Shown piece by piece: positions 34,214 to 45,514 of a stretch of DNA of 64,000 bases. The notes beneath the pieces are model-generated. The model saw only the letters and a list, made by a program, of their open reading frames with translations, was not told the origin of the DNA and made no database searches. Position 1 is the first letter of the stretch. Each line of letters opens with the position of its first letter. The translations under genes and the position numbers were made by a program. The DNA lies in the NCBI GenBank assembly GCA_024640765.1, contig JAHEEK010000001.1:190218-254217 (forward strand), written 5' to 3'. The stretch is from Nereida sp024640765. GTDB lineage: Bacteria > Pseudomonadota > Alphaproteobacteria > Rhodobacterales > Rhodobacteraceae.

Positions 34214-35067
34214 GCACGCCCGCAACGGTGCAATCTGCTTTGATGGCAGCAATTGTGCGGTTGCGTGAGGCGGGCGTTGCTGAGCCTGCACCTGATGCGC
34301 GCCGCCTAATGGCCCACGCGCTTGGCATCGCTGCATCGCGTCTGACACTTCACAGCCATGATACAATTTCCGCGCAGGCGGCGGTCACTTTTGAAGCCTA
34401 CGTCGATGCGCGATTGGGCCATCAACCTGTGGCACAAATCATCGGTCGACGCGCATTTTACGGCCGCGAGTTTGTTGTGACCAAAGATGTGCTCGATCCG
34501 CGCCCTGATACTGAAACGCTTATTGAGCGGGCGTTATCTGCGCCTTATTCAAAAGTTCTTGATCTTGGCACAGGGTCGGGGTGCATTCTTGTGACTTTGC
34601 TTGCTGAAAATCCGGCCGCGACGGGTGAGGGGGCCGATCTTTCTGCGGCGGCTTTGGCTGTTGCTCAACAAAATGCTGCGGCCTGCGGTGTGGCGGACCG
34701 TACCGCATTTTACCGCTCGGATTGGTTGAGTGGGGCGAGCGGCCCGTATGATCTGATCGTTTCAAATCCGCCTTACATTGCCGAAGATGAAATGGCAGGA
34801 CTTGCCCGCGATGTGCGCGAGTGGGAGCCGCATATGGCGCTGACACCTGGCGCCGATGGGCTGAAGGTCTATCGCGTTCTGGCGTCTGATGCGGCGCAAT
34901 TTTTGACAGCAGATGGGCGTGTGATCGTCGAAATTGGCGCAGGTCAGGGGGCAGATGTTGTGGTGCTGTTTCAGCAGGCGTTATGGATAAATGTCGGCTT
35001 GTTTAAGGATATTAACGGCAAGGACCGCGTTGTGTGTGCTCAAAAGTCACCAGCACAGGTGATTTAA
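34210..35067 (+). CDS. prmC: Release-factor glutamine N5-methyltransferase PrmC
   Basis: 285 aa SAM-dependent methyltransferase that modifies the GGQ glutamine of RF1/RF2. N-terminal helical domain, then VLDPRPDTETLIERAL, SAM motif VLDLGTGSGCILVTLL (~113-128), and the NPPY substrate motif in SNPPYIAEDEM (~180). ATG overlaps the prfA stop. The family and context agree. Confidence 0.96.
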   Translation: MSTPATVQSALMAAIVRLREAGVAEPAPDARRLMAHALGIAASRLTLHSHDTISAQAAVTFEAYVDARLGHQPVAQIIGRRAFYGREFVVTKDVLDPRPDTETLIERALSAPYSKVLDLGTGSGCILVTLLAENPAATGEGADLSAAALAVAQQNAAACGVADRTAFYRSDWLSGASGPYDLIVSNPPYIAEDEMAGLARDVREWEPHMALTPGADGLKVYRVLASDAAQFLTADGRVIVEIGAGQGADVVVLFQQALWINVGLFKDINGKDRVVCAQKSPAQVI

Positions 35068-35077
35068 GGCATTAAAT

Positions 35078-35092
35078 ACACAAAGTTTGTGT
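35078..35092. repeat. Perfect 15-nt palindrome after prmC
   Basis: ACACAAAGTTTGTGT is a perfect odd palindrome 10 nt after the prmC stop, followed by CTTTTGG. With no real loop it is a poor terminator; it may be a protein-binding site for the 213-nt gap before the DUF4167 gene, which is otherwise featureless. Confidence 0.4.
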
Positions 35093-35281
35093 CTTTTGGC
35101 TTGCGACTGCCTGCGCCAAGTGCTTTTGTCTACCTAGCGATGGGGTTGGAACCAGTTCGATCATCGCTGTTAAGCTGACACTGCGAATATTGGAAGCCGC
35201 GACGCGCTTCTTTACGCATGTATCACGTATAAAATGGACTGCGCCGATGTGAGGCGCCACTAAACGGGCCATCGATACCTT

Positions 35282-35872
35282 ATGAGATCATCTAAAAACC
35301 GCTCGCGGAACAAAAGCCGCAACACTAATCGCCCGTCCGGTGGCAACGTCATTAACCGCGTTTTTGACAGCTCTGGTCCCGAAGGCAAAGTGCGCGGCAC
35401 CCCTCAGCAAATCATTGATAAATACACACAACTAGCTCGCGATGCCCAGCTTTCCGGTGACCGCGTTGCCGTCGAAGCGTTTCAGCAGCATGCTGAACAT
35501 TACTTGCGTATCCTTGGCGAAGCGCAGCGTGAAGTTGAGGCAAAGCGCGAAGAGCAAGAGCGCCTGAACCGCGAGCGTCAAGAGCAACGCGACCGTGAAC
35601 GCCAAGAGCGCGCCGAGCGTCAGGAACGTGAAGGCGGCCCCGTTGAGGCATCGGAAGATGCCAGTGAGGCACCCTCTGAGCAAAATGCGGACGCAGATGC
35701 GCCAACTTCTGAAGATGCACCGGCTGAGCGCCCGAAGCGTATCCGCCGTCCGCGCAAGCCTCGTGTTGCGAAAACAGATGAAAATGGGTCGGCAGAGGCA
35801 GCTTCAGAGCCTTCAGCTCCGTCAGAGGCCCCTGCAGCTGAGCAAACGCCCGACACATCCGCAGCCGAGTAA
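35282..35872 (+). CDS. DUF4167 domain-containing protein
   Basis: 196 aa. N-terminal DUF4167 domain: SKNRSRNKSRNTNRPS basic start, NRVFDSSGPEGKVRGTPQQI, DAQLSGDRVAVEAFQQHAEHYLRIL. Then a coiled-coil-like stretch rich in Glu/Arg/Gln (~80-115) and a long acidic, Ala/Pro/Glu-rich disordered tail with a basic patch KRIRRPRKPR. The alphaproteobacterial family has no established role; the basic start suggests nucleic-acid binding. Confidence 0.9.
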   Translation: MRSSKNRSRNKSRNTNRPSGGNVINRVFDSSGPEGKVRGTPQQIIDKYTQLARDAQLSGDRVAVEAFQQHAEHYLRILGEAQREVEAKREEQERLNRERQEQRDRERQERAERQEREGGPVEASEDASEAPSEQNADADAPTSEDAPAERPKRIRRPRKPRVAKTDENGSAEAASEPSAPSEAPAAEQTPDTSAAE

Positions 35873-35937
35873 GCTGTTAAGCGTCTACAGACTGCGCTGA
35901 ATGCGGCCAAGCTGCGCTTAGCATCACGTTACTCCAC

Positions 35938-36780
35938 TCAACCAGCAGCTACGGCGCGGGCGAGAGCACAGAATTGTTCTAGCCCAACTGTTTCAGCGCG
36001 CTCGGTCGGTTTGATACCTGCTGCAATAAGGCGGTCCTCGATATCGGGTGCCACGCCTTTGAGTGATGCGCGCAGCATTTTGCGGCGTTGGTTAAATCCT
36101 GCCGCCACAACCCGTGATAACACCTTGGCGTCCGCCTCAAACCGTGGTTTGGGAAGGGCTGTCAAATGCACCACTGCTGAATGCACTTTCGGTGCGGGTG
36201 TGAACGCCTCTGGTGGCAGTGACATCGCGATACGCGTATCTGCGCGCCACTGGGCCAAAACGGCCAGTCGTCCGTAGGCTTTGCTGCCCGGTTCCGCGAC
36301 GATACGCATGGCGACTTCGCGCTGGAACATCAACGTGAGGCTGCTCCAGAATGGGGGCCATTCAGGTGGGGTTAACCATCGCACCAACAACTCTGTACCC
36401 ACGTTATAAGGAAGATTTGCTGCAATTCGGATGGGCGGCGTCAGATGCTCACGCGGGTTCACATCAAGCGCGTCACCGATGACATAGGACAGCCGGTCGG
36501 GGTAGGCGGCGCTGATTTGATCCAGTACGGGCCCACAGCGGGGGTCTTTTTCAATTGCCAAGACGCGGCGCGCGCCTTCGGCCAGCAACCCACGGGTCAA
36601 GCCGCCGGGACCAGGTCCGATTTCAAGAACATCGCAATCTGTCAGTGAGCCTGCCTGCCGTGCAATTTTTGCCGTAAGGTTCAAATCTAACAAGAAGTTC
36701 TGGCCAAGGGATTTTTTGGCAGACAGCTGGTTTTCCGCAATTACATCTGCAAGCGGGGGAAGGGTATCTATCTGGGCCAT
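35938..36780 (-). CDS. rsmA: 16S rRNA (A1518/A1519)-dimethyltransferase RsmA (KsgA)
   Basis: 280 aa SAM-dependent methyltransferase of ribosome maturation. SLGQNFLLDLNLTAKI (~24-39), SAM motif VLEIGPGPGGLTRGLL (~51-66), and the NLPY catalytic motif in RIAANLPYNVGTELL (~118-132). Last gene of lptF-lptG-lptD-surA-pdxA-rsmA, 3 nt after pdxA. Confidence 0.97.
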   Translation of the reverse strand: MAQIDTLPPLADVIAENQLSAKKSLGQNFLLDLNLTAKIARQAGSLTDCDVLEIGPGPGGLTRGLLAEGARRVLAIEKDPRCGPVLDQISAAYPDRLSYVIGDALDVNPREHLTPPIRIAANLPYNVGTELLVRWLTPPEWPPFWSSLTLMFQREVAMRIVAEPGSKAYGRLAVLAQWRADTRIAMSLPPEAFTPAPKVHSAVVHLTALPKPRFEADAKVLSRVVAAGFNQRRKMLRASLKGVAPDIEDRLIAAGIKPTERAETVGLEQFCALARAVAAG

Positions 36781-36783
36781 AAG

Positions 36784-37800
36784 CTATTTTTCTGTTGTAG
36801 CGGGCGCGGCGTTGCCCGTTTTTGCATCGGCCATTTTGTGTGCCGTGTTCAGGGCGGCGATAAGACTATCCGCATCTGCAATACCTTGGCCCGCAATGTC
36901 AAAAGCGGTGCCATGATCAGGTGAGGTTCTAATAAAAGGCAACCCAAGGGTGACGTTGACGCCGCCCGAAAAATCAAGCGTCTTGATCGGGATAAGCGCT
37001 TGGTCGTGATACATGCATACCGCCACATCATAGTTTTTGCGTGCGGCTGCGTGAAACATTGTATCGGCTGATAAAGGCCCCGTGATGTTCATGCCTTCAC
37101 GGCGCAAGGCATCTAGCACTGGGGTGATCATGTCGATTTCGTCGCGCCCCATGGTACCACCTTCGCCCGCGTGGGGGTTTAGGCCTGCCACCGCAATCCG
37201 CGGGGCGTCTATACCAAGGTCACGTCTTAGCGCGCGGTGGGTGATCAACAGCGTGTCCGTTAATCGCGCTGCGGTCAGCTGGGTCGGGACGTCCTCAAGG
37301 GGGATATGAATGGTGACAGGCACAATGCGAAGCGCGTCGCACGCCAGCATCATGACAACCTGATCTACGCCTGCCAATGCTGCAAGATATTCTGTGTGAC
37401 CTGGGTAGACAAAATCTGCACCGTCTTTCAGCGCTTTTTTGTTTATGGGCCCTGTGCACAACGCGCTGGCTTCACCCGATTGCACCAAGGACACACCACG
37501 CGCGATGGCTTCGATAACACCGGCTGCATTTCTGCGGTCTGGCTGTCCAGCTATGTTTTCGGCCGGAAAAGTAATCGGCAGAACAGGTAGCGCTTCGGCA
37601 CTTACGTGCACTGCGTCTTGGGGGGTATGTATCTCGCGGATGGGAATGCCGACCGGTATGTGTCGTGGGTCACCGATGTAGAAAAACGGCTGTCGGCCCC
37701 GCAAACGGTCCCATGCCTTGGCGGCAATCTCGGGGCCGATGCCAGCGGGTTCACCGCAACTAAGCGCGATTGGGGCTTTTTGCTGTGCGGTTTGGGTCAT
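36784..37800 (-). CDS. pdxA: 4-hydroxythreonine-4-phosphate dehydrogenase PdxA
   Basis: 338 aa NAD-dependent enzyme of pyridoxal phosphate synthesis. Family motifs: SCGEPAGIGPEIAAKAW (N-terminus), GPINKKALKDG, PGHTEYLA with metal-binding His, GLNPHAGEGGTMGRDE (second metal His), and YHDQALIPIKT (third). 3-nt gaps on both sides to surA and rsmA. Confidence 0.96.
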   Translation of the reverse strand: MTQTAQQKAPIALSCGEPAGIGPEIAAKAWDRLRGRQPFFYIGDPRHIPVGIPIREIHTPQDAVHVSAEALPVLPITFPAENIAGQPDRRNAAGVIEAIARGVSLVQSGEASALCTGPINKKALKDGADFVYPGHTEYLAALAGVDQVVMMLACDALRIVPVTIHIPLEDVPTQLTAARLTDTLLITHRALRRDLGIDAPRIAVAGLNPHAGEGGTMGRDEIDMITPVLDALRREGMNITGPLSADTMFHAAARKNYDVAVCMYHDQALIPIKTLDFSGGVNVTLGLPFIRTSPDHGTAFDIAGQGIADADSLIAALNTAHKMADAKTGNAAPATTEK

Positions 37801-37803
37801 TTC

Positions 37804-39039
37804 CTATTGGTCAGTAATGATCGCATCTGCGCGTAGTTCGGCCAAGAAGCCCTCGGCCAACCGCTCAACACGTTCGTTCAAAAGTGAGGTGCGGATGGCA
37901 CCACGGTCTATGTTCTCGCCAAGTTGGGGTGTGCGACCGCATAGCATCAAAAACACCAAGGTATCGCCACCGGCGCGCGTTAGCGCAGTTGAAACTTCGT
38001 TGTCGTCCAGTTTGGCTAGCTCAAGCGCGATGTCGTTGGGGATATCTGAAGTTGCCAGCGCACCGCGGTCCAAAACGCGCGCAGGTTGACCTTGGGCAAC
38101 GCCGTAGAGATCATCGCATGTATCGACGCTGGCACGGATTTCTGCAGCGCGTTTGAGCCCCGCTTCAGAGCGCCCGCCAGCGATGTAATAGGCCGCATAG
38201 TCGATTGCTGCAGGGGCGGGGCTTGGTGCGCTTGTTTCTTCAATGCCGCGCAGTTGAAACAGGACGACGGCTTCGCCGGATGAGATGGGCTGTGTGACCG
38301 CACCGCGCTGCAGGGACAAAAAGCGCTGTGCGATGGCTGGTGGAAAGTCCGACAGGGTACGCCAGTTCAGCCGGCCACTGTTTTCGCGGCTGTTTGACAG
38401 TGAATACTGTCGTGCCAGCGCTGCAAATTGTGCGATTGATTGAACCTGTGAAATCTCTTCCGCGCGCGCGCGGGTTTCATCTGCGACTTCTGGTAAATTC
38501 GCCAACACGATCTCGGACAGCAGAACTCGTACGCCCCCCGCTTGGTTAGCTGATGACAGGGCGATGCGGCGCTCGATCTCGGTGTCGGTGACTGCCGCGC
38601 GGGGCGCAAAGCGTGCCCGGACAAACTCGCGCCAACCGATGCCAACTTCGACGAAACTGCGAAATGATTTCTGGTCTACGCCGTCTTGGGCAATTGCGGT
38701 GATGAATTGTTCAAGTGTGAGCCCACCGCGACCTGCAAATTCTGCCATCCCTTCAAGAACCTGCTCGCGGTTTGGAGTTATCCCCGCTGTTGCAAGTGCG
38801 TCTTGCTTGAGCCGGTCATCAATGAGTTGCTCGCGTGCCAAGTCTGCAGGGTTGCCCGGCGCATTGAGTACTTGCAAAAAGCGCGCCCGTTGATCCAACT
38901 CGTAGCCGGTGATGACAAGGTCGTTCACCTTGATCGCGGGAGCGAATTGGTTTTGCGCCAGTGTCGCCGAGGAACAGACAACAAAAGCAAAAGCCACCTG
39001 TGAGGCGCTCTTGGCGAAACGGGAAAACGATTTGATCAT
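37804..39039 (-). CDS. surA: Peptidyl-prolyl isomerase / outer-membrane chaperone SurA
   Basis: 411 aa. N-terminal signal peptide (ASQVAFAFVVCSSATLAQN), SurA N-domain starting AIKVNDLVITGYELDQRARFL, and one parvulin-type domain around 160-275 (VLLSEIVLANL, FAALARQYSLSNSRENSGRLNWRTLSDFPPAIAQ). Periplasmic chaperone for beta-barrel proteins. E. coli SurA has two parvulin domains; only one is apparent here. Lies 13 nt after lptD, one of its known clients. Confidence 0.9.
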   Translation of the reverse strand: MIKSFSRFAKSASQVAFAFVVCSSATLAQNQFAPAIKVNDLVITGYELDQRARFLQVLNAPGNPADLAREQLIDDRLKQDALATAGITPNREQVLEGMAEFAGRGGLTLEQFITAIAQDGVDQKSFRSFVEVGIGWREFVRARFAPRAAVTDTEIERRIALSSANQAGGVRVLLSEIVLANLPEVADETRARAEEISQVQSIAQFAALARQYSLSNSRENSGRLNWRTLSDFPPAIAQRFLSLQRGAVTQPISSGEAVVLFQLRGIEETSAPSPAPAAIDYAAYYIAGGRSEAGLKRAAEIRASVDTCDDLYGVAQGQPARVLDRGALATSDIPNDIALELAKLDDNEVSTALTRAGGDTLVFLMLCGRTPQLGENIDRGAIRTSLLNERVERLAEGFLAELRADAIITDQ

Positions 39040-39052
39040 TGTGCTGCTGGCC

Positions 39053-41188
39053 TCAATTACACCGGTGCGATTTTTTCATTGTGCCACGAGAGCGGCCCGT
39101 GCTGAACCCTTTAAGTGACACGGTCAGGTCGAAATCGGTCGTAGGATCTAAATTTGTCGATGAGGTAAAGCGCCGTGAGACTGCGGCACCGACAACAATG
39201 CATTCATTTTCGTAACTTACACCAAAACCGGCGCGCGCTGCGGTGCCTTCGTTGAAATCATAGCGCAGATCACCCTGGGCTGACCAATAGCGGTCAAAGC
39301 GGTAGCTGCCGTCTAATGTCAGCTCTGCAAAATCGGTGTTGGGAAGGTCTGTGTCCGCTTGTGACCAGTAATAACTGCTGGCCAAACGCCAATCCGTGGT
39401 TTGATAAGACAGGCGCAGATCATTGCGTTGAAATGTCAGATCGTCTTGCACGACAGCGCGGTTGGTCAGTGTCAGCGCATCGTTGAATTTAACTTGTGCT
39501 GCCAGCAGCCATTCTGAGCTACGGTTTGCCAGCCCTGTTGTTGCAGCGAAATCATCATCTGTATCCGCGCGGAAACTTTTGCCCGCACTAAGTGCGTAAT
39601 GCCAGCCATCCTTTCCTGTACGGGAGTAGTTCAAGCCAGCCGTCGTGCGTAAACCTGTCTCAACGGCATCTTGCCCGCTGAAACGGCTAAAGGACAGCAG
39701 ATTACCTTCGTCAAATTCTGAGCGTGTGCTGTCTTCGTTGCGCGGCGTGTCACCCAAAGTGTCTGCCCATGAAAGTTGCAGTACTGGCTCAAGGATATGC
39801 GTCGCTTGGTCCGTGTTTTTCGTAAGCGGATACCGCAGGGTGATCGAACTTGCAGGTGTTGCACGGCTTAGGGTGTCAGCCTCACCAAGATCGTTTCCAG
39901 AGGTGTAGATATCCGCGCCAAAGTGTGCGTCAAAATCAATCGCAAAGCCGCCCATGACCCAGCCCTTTTGATAGAGGGCAGCAGCGCTGAGACGTGTGAC
40001 GTCGCGGCCGGCGGGGGCAAAACTAAACGGCGTTGCACCTAATTGAACCGCAGCGTCGGTGCCCGAAAATCTTTGATGTGCGTGGATATCGCCGCTGAGA
40101 TCAAGCGTGCCACCGCGAACACTTAGGCGCTTTGTATAGCGCAGATCGCCCACAAGTGGCGGAAGCGTTGACGTTTGCTCGCCTGAGCGGAGTGATTTGA
40201 AGTACGTCAATGTTGCATCAAACGCATCATCTGCACGCACCCTCTCAAGGCTGATGGCGCTGTCGAGGCGGTCTTTTAAGTTATAGCCGTAGTCGATCAA
40301 ATATGTGTTGTCGGATGTTTGTTCGATATCAAAACTGAGCGTGTAATCCCGACCTAAGTTGAATGATCCGCCCGCAAAAAGATAGTTGCGTTGCCCGGGT
40401 ACAAGATCATCGTCGGTCAGCGCACCGCGCACATTCAGATCACCACTGGCAAAGGCTTGTCGGTAACGAAATTCGATTGTTGCGGTGGATGACGAAAAAT
40501 AGGGCGTCAGCGTCAGGTCTTTGTCGTCCCCGATCGGTATAAAATACGGCAGCTTCAGACCGGTTCCAAGCTGGCTGTTCGTGCGCAGGCTTGGCACCAA
40601 AAAGCCAGCAGCCCGATCAAGCGTTGGATCAGGCAGGCGAAGTTTGGGAAGATAGAACACGGGAATATCCAACACGCGCAACTGAACACTGTCGAAGTAA
40701 AGTTGTCGCGCGTCTTGATCGTGCACAATTTCTTTGGCCCGCAATTGCCAAAGCGGCAGGTCATCTGCTCCGCAAACGTGGCAACTGGTGACTGCAACTT
40801 TGTAAAGCTGAGTGTAACGGCCGCTTACGCGGTTCACTTCGGTCGCTGCAAGCTGTAACTGTTCGGCCAGAACCACCCGCGCGCTTTCCAGTACACCGTC
40901 ACGCAAATCCTGGCTGATTTGCGCCTCGTCTGCCACAACGATTGTGTCGCCGTCGACCAACGTCAGTGGTCCTTCAATGCGCAATTTGTCAGTGGCTTGA
41001 TCGTAAACTACCCGCGATGCCTTTAGGCGCGTTGAGCCGTAAAGAACTTCAACGGCCCCCGATGCGACCAGCTGATTTGCGCCGTCAAAACTGATGGTGT
41101 CGGCAACTAATGTTGCGTTTTGTGCCGCGGCAGGGCCCAGAGAAGAGAGCAAAATGCCAGCGGATAGGCTCAAAACACGCAACATCAT
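39053..41188 (-). CDS. lptD: LPS-assembly protein LptD
   Basis: 711 aa outer-membrane beta-barrel that inserts LPS with LptE. Signal peptide MMLRVLSLSAGILLSSLGPAAAQ, OstA/LptA-like N-domain (ISFDGANQLVASGAVEVLYGSTRL), the conserved RIEGPLTLVDGD, and then a barrel with alternating strands. CHVCG at ~135 and a single late Cys (NECIVVG) are candidate disulfide cysteines. Start ATG overlaps the lptG stop by 4 nt with GGAGGA upstream. Confidence 0.94.
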   Translation of the reverse strand: MMLRVLSLSAGILLSSLGPAAAQNATLVADTISFDGANQLVASGAVEVLYGSTRLKASRVVYDQATDKLRIEGPLTLVDGDTIVVADEAQISQDLRDGVLESARVVLAEQLQLAATEVNRVSGRYTQLYKVAVTSCHVCGADDLPLWQLRAKEIVHDQDARQLYFDSVQLRVLDIPVFYLPKLRLPDPTLDRAAGFLVPSLRTNSQLGTGLKLPYFIPIGDDKDLTLTPYFSSSTATIEFRYRQAFASGDLNVRGALTDDDLVPGQRNYLFAGGSFNLGRDYTLSFDIEQTSDNTYLIDYGYNLKDRLDSAISLERVRADDAFDATLTYFKSLRSGEQTSTLPPLVGDLRYTKRLSVRGGTLDLSGDIHAHQRFSGTDAAVQLGATPFSFAPAGRDVTRLSAAALYQKGWVMGGFAIDFDAHFGADIYTSGNDLGEADTLSRATPASSITLRYPLTKNTDQATHILEPVLQLSWADTLGDTPRNEDSTRSEFDEGNLLSFSRFSGQDAVETGLRTTAGLNYSRTGKDGWHYALSAGKSFRADTDDDFAATTGLANRSSEWLLAAQVKFNDALTLTNRAVVQDDLTFQRNDLRLSYQTTDWRLASSYYWSQADTDLPNTDFAELTLDGSYRFDRYWSAQGDLRYDFNEGTAARAGFGVSYENECIVVGAAVSRRFTSSTNLDPTTDFDLTVSLKGFSTGRSRGTMKKSHRCN

Positions 41189-42279
41189 CCGTCCTCCAAA
41201 TGAAGCAGCATTGCAATTGCCAAACAGATCGCAGCAATTGGGGGTGCCCATGCGGCAAGGATAATTGGAATTTGACCGTTTTCACCAAGTACCTGCGCCA
41301 AGTTGCGCAAAAAGAACGCCCCAAAGCCTATCATGATTGCATAAAGCACCATCTGACCGGTCTTGTCAAAACGCACATGGCGCATGGTGAACACGGCCCC
41401 AATAAGGACCATTGCGATCAAAAATAGCGGCAGCGCCAACTCCATATGATACCAGATACGGTAGGATAGCGCCGAAAAGCCAGCGGTTTCGAGATCTGCG
41501 ATGAAGCGCGGCAGTGCCCATATTGGGACAGCACTTGGGGCGCCGAAACTATCTTGAATTCGGTCGCGCGTGAGATCCGTTGGAATGGTTAACATTTCTG
41601 CAGTGATCGCGGTGCGTTCGGGGTTAGGGTCGTTTAACCGCCATGTCTTTGCATCGCGCAACCGCCAAGCCCCGTCGGTTAAAACCGCTTCAACGGCATT
41701 GACCCGCGTAGTGGGCAGGCCGTCCTCGGAATAAGCCAAGAATATCGCATTGACCAACCGCGTGCCGTCGGCGCTTGATTGCTGTGCGTGGATCACGGTT
41801 TGCCCGCGCAAATCGCCCTGACGTAGCCAGAGCCCTTCGTCTGAAACAGATAAAACTGAGGCCGCGCCGTCTGTGTAGCGCGCAGCGTTCTCCTCGTATT
41901 GTTTGGAGGTTGCAGCAACCAGTGGGTTTAGGACGCTCACGGAGAGCGCACCAAGCCCCGCGGCTACGACGATCGGTGCAAGAAGCGACAGCAACGCACT
42001 TCGCCCCGCCGCTCGTGTGATCACCAGCTCTGATGTGCGCGCAAGGCCCAGAAACAGCGTCAGTGTGGCGATGATCGTGATGAGCGGCAAAATGGTGTAA
42101 AGACCCGACGGCACGTTTAACGCGGCCAGCCCAAGGATGCCTGCAAAAGACACATCCGCATCGCTGAAACGGCGAACCTGTTCGAGCACATCAATCAACA
42201 GAAGGACTGCAAAGAAGATAGCGCCAACCACCAAAAAGCTGCGCAGAAATTTCATTGCAAAGTATAGGTGTAGCGTCAT
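41185..42279 (-). CDS. lptG: LPS export ABC transporter permease LptG
   Basis: 364 aa inner-membrane permease of the LptB2FG exporter. YjgP/YjgQ family: six membrane helices with an intervening periplasmic jellyroll domain (~100-260). Visible: FLRSFLVVGAIFFAVLLLIDVLEQVRRF, TLFLGLARTSELVITRAAGRS (coupling helix), and MRHVRFDKTGQMVLYAIMIGF. Its ATG overlaps the lptF stop (ATGA). Confidence 0.95.
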   Translation of the reverse strand: MTLHLYFAMKFLRSFLVVGAIFFAVLLLIDVLEQVRRFSDADVSFAGILGLAALNVPSGLYTILPLITIIATLTLFLGLARTSELVITRAAGRSALLSLLAPIVVAAGLGALSVSVLNPLVAATSKQYEENAARYTDGAASVLSVSDEGLWLRQGDLRGQTVIHAQQSSADGTRLVNAIFLAYSEDGLPTTRVNAVEAVLTDGAWRLRDAKTWRLNDPNPERTAITAEMLTIPTDLTRDRIQDSFGAPSAVPIWALPRFIADLETAGFSALSYRIWYHMELALPLFLIAMVLIGAVFTMRHVRFDKTGQMVLYAIMIGFGAFFLRNLAQVLGENGQIPIILAAWAPPIAAICLAIAMLLHLEDG

Positions 42280-43403
42280 GTGGTGATCTCCCGCGTACGG
42301 CGGCGCAGCAGGCTGGGGCGAGCTGATAGCCACAAAAGGGCGATTGCAACCACGGTGCCCCCGAACGCTGGAATATACATAAGTGGCCAGAGGCCTGCCT
42401 CCTCAAGCACTTTTGCGGTGACAATGTTCTCGCCGAGTTTGGTCAAGATCAATGCGATGGTCGCCCATACGACGCGGGGCCAGATGCCAAACCTGCTGAA
42501 GCTGCCCACCATCAAAAACGCAAATCCCATCAGTGCAGAGACAGGGGCCAAAAGAGGGCGCGCAAACCGCAGGTGGGCTTCCGTGATCAACGTGGCGCAC
42601 GATGCGCCTGTTTCGTCTTGCACTGCAGCTGTCGCCGCGAGCAGCTCTGACGTGCTTAACTCATCCACTTTGCGTTTACCTGTTGGAGCCGATGAAATCA
42701 GCCCGCCGATATCGTAAGCGAAATCAGCAAAAGTGGTGATCGATATCTGATTGGTTGAGGCGCGGCGCGTTTGCGCTTGGCCATCGAACATCACCAGTTT
42801 TGCGCCGCTTGCACCCCGCACTAAAAGCGCTGACTTAGCGGTGTATGTCACGCTGCGTTCCGGGTTTCGCGCATCTGATAGGAACAAACCAACCAGTTCG
42901 CCACGCTCTGTGATGTCACTAATGAATAGCGTCACATCTTTTGCTGGGTGTTGGAATTGTCCCGCACTAAGCAGTTTGGCGGCGATATTTTGCGACACTT
43001 CCGCAGTGCGATCCAAGAGGCGTGCGGTGCTCATAGGCATCAAAAAATGCGACAGCAGTGACATCAAAACCGCCACGACCATCCCGAACACCAAAACTGG
43101 TCGCGCAAGCCTGAAGCTGGAGTATCCAGTGGCTTGAACCACCACAAACTCGCTCTCTTGGCTCATTCGGTTTGTCACATAGACCGCTGCGGCAAAGCAC
43201 GCGATGGGCAGAACGGCGGCGATTGCTACGGGCAGCGTAAGTGCGGAAAATTCAAGGAACACCAAAGCGGTTTGCCCGTCACCGATCAGTTGGTCGAACA
43301 AGCGCACAGCGCGGTTGACCCAAAGCACAAGCACCAAAACAAGGCTGAAAAACCCGAAATGCAACATAAGTTGGGACAGCATGTAGCGGTCAAACCGGGG
43401 CAT
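42276..43403 (-). CDS. lptF: LPS export ABC transporter permease LptF
   Basis: 375 aa partner permease of LptG, same architecture. FDRYMLSQLMLHFGFFSLVLVLVLWVNRAVRLF at the N-terminus, VTNRMSQESEFVVVQATGYSSFRLARP as the cytoplasmic coupling segment, and a C-terminal VLEEAGLWPLMYIPAFGG. I use the ATG at 43403; the frame extends to 43472 without family-like sequence. First gene of the envelope operon, divergent from pepA. Confidence 0.94.
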   Translation of the reverse strand: MPRFDRYMLSQLMLHFGFFSLVLVLVLWVNRAVRLFDQLIGDGQTALVFLEFSALTLPVAIAAVLPIACFAAAVYVTNRMSQESEFVVVQATGYSSFRLARPVLVFGMVVAVLMSLLSHFLMPMSTARLLDRTAEVSQNIAAKLLSAGQFQHPAKDVTLFISDITERGELVGLFLSDARNPERSVTYTAKSALLVRGASGAKLVMFDGQAQTRRASTNQISITTFADFAYDIGGLISSAPTGKRKVDELSTSELLAATAAVQDETGASCATLITEAHLRFARPLLAPVSALMGFAFLMVGSFSRFGIWPRVVWATIALILTKLGENIVTAKVLEEAGLWPLMYIPAFGGTVVAIALLWLSARPSLLRRRTREITT

Positions 43404-43572
43404 TGGCGCGCACGAGGCTCCTGATCTTGATGTGGGTGTCGGCAGACTGTTGCTGCATACTAGCCCATGCATACGGCAGGCGAAACTCGTTTCTGGTCAA
43501 TCCTATGTCTGCACGCTAGCTATAGGAAAAAGGTCGGCGTGAATGCCGCATGAGTTTAAAGGGACCCCAGCC

Positions 43573-45039
<1,467 letters not shown>

Positions 45040-45040
45040 C

Positions 45041-45514
45041 GTGGGCGAAGTTTACTTTTACCATCTAACCCGCGCGCCGCTTGAGGTTACGTTGCCAACA
45101 CTGCTCGAAAAAGCGGTGGGGGCAGGAATGAAATGCGTGGTGCGCGGGACTGAAGCCACTGATTTGGAGGCGCTGGACCTGGCAATTTGGACCGCGCGCG
45201 ACGACAGCTTTTTGCCCCACGGCGTTGCTGGCGGGGATCATGATGCGGCGCAACCAATTTTGCTGACTAAGGGCGCGCAAGCATCTTATCCGAACAACGT
45301 CAACTGTCTGATGTCAGTTCACGGCGCTGAGGTGACCGCCGATGAGGCTACAGCGCTTACGCGGGCGTGCATCCTGTTTGATGGCAATGATGGCGCAGCA
45401 CTTCAGCACGCGCGGGAGCAATGGCGCAGCTTAACCGGTGCGGGCGTGACGGCGCAGTATTGGTCTGAGGAAAGCGGTAGGTGGGAAAAGAAAGCCGAGC
45501 ACAAGCCTGACTAG
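45041..45514 (+). CDS. holC: DNA polymerase III subunit chi
   Basis: 157 aa clamp-loader accessory that bridges to SSB. Starts at GTG giving (M)GEVYFYHLTRAPLEVTLPTLLEKAVGAG, the standard chi N-terminus; also WTARDDSFLPHGVAG and ILFDGNDGAALQHAREQWRSL. The start lies one base after the pepA stop, and pepA-holC is a common arrangement. Overlaps the convergent RHH gene by 4 nt. Confidence 0.94.
   Translation: MGEVYFYHLTRAPLEVTLPTLLEKAVGAGMKCVVRGTEATDLEALDLAIWTARDDSFLPHGVAGGDHDAAQPILLTKGAQASYPNNVNCLMSVHGAEVTADEATALTRACILFDGNDGAALQHAREQWRSLTGAGVTAQYWSEESGRWEKKAEHKPD

Noticed and set aside
35072..35272. 66-codon minus-strand frame after prmC
   Set aside because: No ribosome site, no recognisable family; the 213-nt gap looks non-coding apart from a small palindrome.
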